Below, piece by piece: positions 63,201 to 64,000 of a stretch of 64,000 nucleotides of DNA. Made by a program: the position numbers and the translations under genes. The notes below the pieces were generated by a model. That model was not told the origin of the DNA and did not search any database. It saw only the letters and a list, made by a program, of their open reading frames with translations. Origin of the DNA: Hygrophila difformis (taxonomy: Eukaryota > Streptophyta > Magnoliopsida > Lamiales > Acanthaceae); the NCBI GenBank assembly GCA_030278955.1, contig JAOANR010000003.1, positions 20,917,050-20,981,049 on the forward strand. Direction: 5' to 3'. Each line of letters starts with the position of its first letter. The stretch's first letter is position 1.

Positions 63201-63536
63201 AAAAAATTGACTAAAACTCATGATTCAATACTCATCTCGCTAGAAATTCAGCATGTTCGCCATGCTTGCCATGCTTGTTTTCAACTGATATCTCAATAAA
63301 TAGAATCTTCGAACCAAATTCACTTATGATTACTGAAATTCCTCGAAATGATAACAAAATTAAATATGGCCATAACATGTGGATTGTGAGGGAGCGGTGA
63401 TAGCGTCATCCAGTGGTGAACAAATTTCATCTAACAGCATCAACAACGAAAGTCGAAAAGTTCTTACCGTAATCTCGATGCCGGAACTAGGCGACAAACC
63501 CTCGTCGGCGGGGGAGAATACGCCGTCGTCGGCCAT
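60270..63536 (-). CDS. FRS6: FAR1-related sequence protein (FRS6-like), 2 exons, 784 aa
   Basis: Exon 1 is 63536-63468 (23 codons from MADDGVFSPADEG), exon 2 is 62555-60270. The 912-bp intron has ACG|GTAAGA and TGCATGCAG ends. After an acidic N-terminus with repeated LGIxxVDLE segments, residues about 163-260 are a FAR1 DNA-binding domain (MEFESYDDAYNYYNCYA, CCNCEGF, RTGCLAMIRM, DHNH). Residues about 370-480 are the Mutator-transposase-derived domain (YFGDVVVVDTTFLSNKHN, HRCQALHSAISEVFP). Residues 678-692 are the SWIM zinc finger (CxC..CRH). Family members are transcription factors derived from a domesticated transposase and act in light and flowering control. The assignment to FRS6 rests on the overall match and on HUS1 being its neighbour, as I recall for At1g52520/At1g52530. 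It could be another FRS. Confidence 0.85.
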
Positions 63537-63774
63537 CTATTCAGGAGAGGTTTGACGCAGTGTTGCGTCAAAGTCTGAGAGGTTAGCATTTTACCCTAGC
63601 TCAATTCTGCTTTTATTACTTTGCAATCCTTGTATTTCTTGTAATTTTCAATTCACGCCATTAAATGTCGAGGCTTATCTGTTTGGGAGTTAAACAAATT
63701 GCATAGCAGAATTAAACAGCAGATTTGATTAGCATAAATGAAAGATAGATTTGACTAGCAGATAGTAATAGCAT
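63537..63774. promoter_or_regulatory. 5' flank of the FAR1-related gene
   Basis: Contains the probable promoter and 5' UTR of the minus-strand gene. No clear TATA box. Confidence 0.4.
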
Positions 63775-63897
63775 ATTTTTTTTTGTAAACAGTGACACCC
63801 ATGTGTCGTTAAAGGTATGTGAGAGCTCAAACCACACAAATTACAAAGGAGATAAAGGGGAGAGATATGGGGCAGGTTGGGGATCGAACCCCAACCT
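63775..63897 (-). repeat. 5'-truncated SINE, minus orientation
   Basis: T-tract at 63775-63784, then TGTAAACAGTGACACCCATGTG as in the copy at 42591 (ATAAACATTAACACTCATGTG). The minus-strand box B GGTTCGATCCCC is intact. The copy ends near it, before box A. Confidence 0.75.
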
Positions 63898-64000
63898 AAG
63901 GATAGAACGAATATCGAAATTTTGAATAATTTCAAATTGAATTATGAATCGAACAAAAAATATTTAATTCATTTACAACCCTAGTTTAAATGAGAAGTTT

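Overview
The window is nuclear DNA of a flowering plant, most likely a eudicot. It has intron-bearing genes with GT-AG splice sites and AT-rich introns, plant-only protein families (an INP1-like DOG1-domain protein, a FAR1-related factor, an EREX-type PX protein, a KOC1-like kinase), and dense plant-type mobile DNA. The species cannot be named from the sequence alone. There is one 500-base assembly gap at 18088-18587.

Left third (1-31 kb), mobile-element territory. Positions 1-9585 are the 3' part of a Ty3/gypsy element of the Tat lineage: gag end, protease, RT, two RNase H domains, integrase and one LTR. A multi-exon gene lies on the opposite strand between pol and the LTR. It encodes a plant mobile domain plus a coiled coil, and I could join it across three introns with every reading frame preserved. 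From 9.6 to 19.4 kb there are SINEs, Stowaway-like MITEs, a small TRIM-like candidate and a remnant of a B3-domain gene. Positions 19467-30651 hold a complete Tekay/Del-type chromovirus with 2.56-kb LTRs and a 5-bp target duplication. Its gag-pol is broken by in-frame stops only, yet a separate 111-codon coiled-coil ORF in its leader is intact.

Right half (31-64 kb), gene-rich. In order: a KOC1-like kinase (+), an INP1-like DOG1-domain protein (+), a CUE-domain protein (+), SRP54 (+), an EREX/EREL-type PX-domain protein (-) with a 4.9-kb first intron full of transposon remains, HUS1 (+), and a FAR1-related protein (-). I derived all exon sets by following reading frames through splice sites. 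The genes are housekeeping or developmental and do not form a pathway: protein targeting (SRP54, KOC1), endosomal traffic (PX protein), ubiquitin binding (CUE), DNA-damage checkpoint (HUS1), pollen aperture formation (INP1-like) and transcription (FRS). The PX-protein gene and HUS1 are head to head, 296 bp apart.

Small non-autonomous transposons sit in introns and between genes. Several have exact target duplications: two hAT-type copies of one GATC-rich family, one larger hAT-like element, one Mutator-like element, and SINEs including a copy cut down to about 32 bp.
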